From NCBI GenBank assembly GCA_003250455.1, contig QKGK01000215.1, positions 1 to 6,520 of the forward strand: a stretch of DNA of 6,520 nucleotides. Direction: 5' to 3'. The position numbers were made by a program, and so were the translations under genes. This document shows positions 4,821 to 6,520 of this stretch, piece after piece (position 1 is the first letter of the stretch; each line of letters opens with the position of its first letter). This DNA is from Chloroflexota bacterium (lineage in GTDB: Bacteria > Chloroflexota > Anaerolineae > Anaerolineales > UBA11579). A model generated the notes under the pieces. The model was not told the DNA's origin and did not search any database. It saw only the letters and a program-made list of their open reading frames with translations.

Positions 4821-6520
4821 CTAGTTCCCCGAATCTCCAGCTGAATTTGCATTGAAAATGTCCGGGGCGTCATTGCCTTCTGCGTACAGGTAGCCCGCCA
4901 GACCTCTTTGCAGCCGTGCGAGGGCGTGGTCCACCAGGATGTAACGTCCTGGTACTTCCAATTGGAACTCCACCATGGTCGCACCGCCGGGGGGCACGAG
5001 GGTGGTCTGCACGTCTGTCAGCGGTGGTGATGTAAGAGAAGCCTGGTCGTAAACCCGGTCGAAGATCTCGCCGATCACATGGAAGGAAGAAGTGAAGTTC
5101 GGCCCGCCTACCCCAAAGTAGATGCGGACCGTTTCGCCCACATTGGCCTGCAGGGCGTGCTCGTCGCTCGTCAGGGTCATGGATGCCCCGTTGAAGACAA
5201 AATACTCCGGGGCTTCATTCAGTAGTTTGGTGGTGTCTTCCGTCAGGTTGCCGGACGTGCCAAACGGTTGGGCGGTATATAATTCGCCCTGCATCACGTA
5301 GAATTCCCGGTCCACCGGCGGCAGTCCGCCTTCCGGTTCCACCAGGATCATGCCGTACATGCCGTTGGCAATATGCTGCGCGACCAACGGGGTAGCGCAG
5401 TGATAGACAAATAACCCCGGTTTGAGTGCCCTGAAGGTGAACGTGGTTTCGCCGCCAGGTTGGGTTTGGGTGGCAACCGCGCCGCCTCCCGGCCCGGTGA
5501 CGGCGTGAAAGTCCACCGAATGCGCCATCACACTGTTGGGAAGGTTTTTGAGGGTCACCTCAACGGTGTCGCCCACCCGCACGCGGATAAACGGCCCGGG
5601 AACCAGCCCATTGAAGGTCCAATACTTAAAGGTGCTCCCGTCGGCCAGCTGGCCAGCAAGCTCAACCGTTTCAAGTTCGACCTGCACGGTTTCCGGTCCG
5701 CGGTCTCCAATAGGTTCTGGAAGGTCGGTCGGGTCGCGGGTGATGTCTCCTGCGGTTTGGTCGACAGGACCGGCAGCAGTGCCGGCTGGCTTTTCGGCTG
5801 CCAAGGCGTATTGTGCAGGTTCGCTATCTGCATCCGCTATTCCGGAACCAACAATAAGCTTACCCTCCATACCGGCCAGCTGGTGCCCGGGGGTATCGCA
5901 GAAATAGGCAAAAGTGCCATCCCTGTCCGTGGTGAATTCCACCACTACGCTGTTTCCCTGACCGGTGACATCATTGGTGCGGGCATTGAACGCATCCACT
6001 ACAAAATTATGGGTCGCGCCTTCCCCGCTGATCAAGGTCACCCGCACCAAACTGCCTGAGTCCGCGGTCAGGTCCGGATTGACCAAGCCGTTAATCGTTC
6101 CGCCTTGGCCAATGAAGACCATTCGGCCGTTGTCCAGCCCGGAGACAAGTGTATATTCCACAGCAGAGCTTGCGGAAGCGGAACTGGATAAGGCCACCGG
6201 CTGGTCTGTCTCGGGTTGTTCCGCAGCAGCAGGAACCACATCCCCAACCAGAAGTACCCCGCTCATTCCCAGCTGCTCGTGGCTGGAATCGTGATAAGTA
6301 AGCACTTCGTCTGTGTCAGGTGCCGTAAAGCTGACAGAGGTGGTTTCTCCAAGCTGATGAATGGTATCGGATTGGATGTTCAATTCCGGAAACACAATAT
6401 CATGTTCGCCATATCCCCCGTTGACCAGGACCACATTGATCCGCTCGCCTGGTTCTGCATGCAGGGCCGGGTTGACCACCCCATTGATATGCTCATTAAC
6501 TCCCAGGAAAACGAATTTTC
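4821..6520 (-). CDS. nirK: Copper-containing nitrite reductase with N-terminal tandem cupredoxin domains (5' end outside window)
   Basis: The C-terminal 565 residues are visible of an enzyme that reduces nitrite to nitric oxide outside the cytoplasm. Numbering from the GTG at 6479, residues about 245-535 are the two-domain NirK core, close to the AniA type (VDREFYVMQGELYT, SSFHVIGEIFDRVY, VQTTLVPPGGA). All copper ligands are seen: type 1 His320, Cys361, His369, Met374; type 2 His325, His360, His518; plus catalytic Asp323 and His467. Before the core, residues about 108-212 form a cupredoxin with His157, Cys194, His199 and Met204, a complete type 1 site and a likely internal electron donor. Another cupredoxin-like repeat (residues to about 80) lacks the cysteine. 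Ala/Ser/Pro/Glu-rich linkers join the domains. The GTG at 6479 is not the start: the frame stays open to 6520 and the upstream codons (FLGVNEHINGVVNP) repeat the motif of the next domain. The signal peptide and promoter lie beyond the window. Confidence 0.92.
   Translation of the reverse strand, partial: KFVFLGVNEHINGVVNPALHAEPGERINVVLVNGGYGEHDIVFPELNIQSDTIHQLGETTSVSFTAPDTDEVLTYHDSSHEQLGMSGVLLVGDVVPAAAEQPETDQPVALSSSASASSAVEYTLVSGLDNGRMVFIGQGGTINGLVNPDLTADSGSLVRVTLISGEGATHNFVVDAFNARTNDVTGQGNSVVVEFTTDRDGTFAYFCDTPGHQLAGMEGKLIVGSGIADADSEPAQYALAAEKPAGTAAGPVDQTAGDITRDPTDLPEPIGDRGPETVQVELETVELAGQLADGSTFKYWTFNGLVPGPFIRVRVGDTVEVTLKNLPNSVMAHSVDFHAVTGPGGGAVATQTQPGGETTFTFRALKPGLFVYHCATPLVAQHIANGMYGMILVEPEGGLPPVDREFYVMQGELYTAQPFGTSGNLTEDTTKLLNEAPEYFVFNGASMTLTSDEHALQANVGETVRIYFGVGGPNFTSSFHVIGEIFDRVYDQASLTSPPLTDVQTTLVPPGGATMVEFQLEVPGRYILVDHALARLQRGLAGYLYAEGNDAPDIFNANSAGDSGN
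5844..6158 (-). other. Inner cupredoxin domain of NirK fusion, intact type 1 copper site
   Basis: This is a plastocyanin/azurin-like domain of about 105 residues inside the nirK product. It begins near GRMVFIGQGGTINGLVNP and ends at MEGKLIVGSG. The ligand set is His157 (GATHNFVV), Cys194 and His199 (AYFCDTPGH) and Met204 (LAGMEG), numbered from the GTG at 6479. Spacing Cys-x4-His-x4-Met is normal for a type 1 copper site, so it should bind copper and pass electrons to the type 1 centre of the NirK core. Confidence 0.8.
6240..6520 (-). other. Outer cupredoxin-like domain of NirK fusion, cysteine ligand missing
   Basis: The visible part reads FLGVNEHINGVVNPALHAEP and continues through GEHDIVFPELN to LTYHDSSHEQLGMSGVLLVGD. 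It aligns along its length with the inner cupredoxin (MVFIGQGGTINGLVNPDL and onward). His26, His67 and Met72 align with His157, His199 and Met204, but the copper cysteine (Cys194) aligns with Tyr62. A normal blue-copper site therefore cannot form. The N-terminal few residues of the domain may lie beyond the window. Confidence 0.7.

Noticed and set aside
4802..4984. Longer version of the DUF1858 protein starting inside nirK
   Set aside because: The extra N-terminal residues are the nirK sequence in another frame (Trp/Thr-rich, no homology). A good ribosome binding site and the domain start both point to the ATG at 4801.
4821..5747. Laccase or other multicopper oxidase instead of nitrite reductase
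   Set aside because: The HSVDFH, YHCA...H...GMYG, SSFHVIGEIFD and LVDHA motifs, including the catalytic Asp and His, are specific to NirK. The multicopper oxidase HCHxxxH cluster is absent.
6477..6479. GTG at 6479 as the start of nirK
   Set aside because: The frame remains open to the window edge, and the codons upstream encode a segment homologous to the start of the following cupredoxin domain. No signal peptide follows the GTG.
1..6520. CRISPR array, transposase or phage genes
   Set aside because: No regularly spaced direct repeats, no integrase or transposase motifs, and no att-like repeats were seen on either strand.

Overview
The window (about 58% GC by eye) looks like a chromosomal segment of a free-living bacterium. 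A member of Chloroflexota (Anaerolineae-like) is my best guess. That rests on the gene mix (a fused ADP-forming acyl-CoA synthetase, a copper nitrite reductase with extra cupredoxin domains, a stand-alone DUF1858 protein) and on family resemblance, not on a marker gene.

Layout, left to right. Positions 1-1539 (minus strand) hold most of tex, the S1-domain transcription accessory protein. It runs off the left edge before its S1 domain, and its reading frame is broken by an apparent one-base loss near 946-948. Positions 1540-1900 are a gene-free spacer. It holds a possible tex promoter with a perfect 15-bp palindrome between its -35 and -10 hexamers, a strong hairpin terminator serving the next gene, and a nested GC-rich inverted-repeat block that looks like an intergenic repeat element. 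Positions 1901-3994 (minus) encode a complete 697-residue acetate/acyl-CoA ligase (ADP-forming) with fused alpha and beta parts. A 206-bp divergent spacer separates it from a small zinc-ribbon protein at 4201-4446 (plus). A hairpin terminator at 4532-4564 separates that gene from a minus-strand operon: a periplasmic copper nitrite reductase (nirK type, 4821 to beyond 6520), followed 19 bp downstream by a 71-residue DUF1858 protein (4586-4801).

How the genes work together. The nirK-DUF1858 pair is the only clear functional unit. NirK makes nitric oxide from nitrite outside the cytoplasm, and the small Cys-rich protein resembles the N-terminal domain of NO-damage repair proteins of the ScdA/RIC type, so a role in NO or redox handling is a reasonable inference. 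The ADP-forming ligase would give ATP from acetyl-CoA (or other acyl-CoA) plus acetate formation, which fits a fermentative or amino-acid-degrading lifestyle. Tex and the zinc-ribbon protein are housekeeping or nucleic-acid-associated and have no evident link to the others.

The most interesting item is the architecture of the nitrite reductase. Two tandem cupredoxin domains precede the two-domain NirK core. The inner one has a full set of type 1 copper ligands, while the outer one has lost the cysteine.
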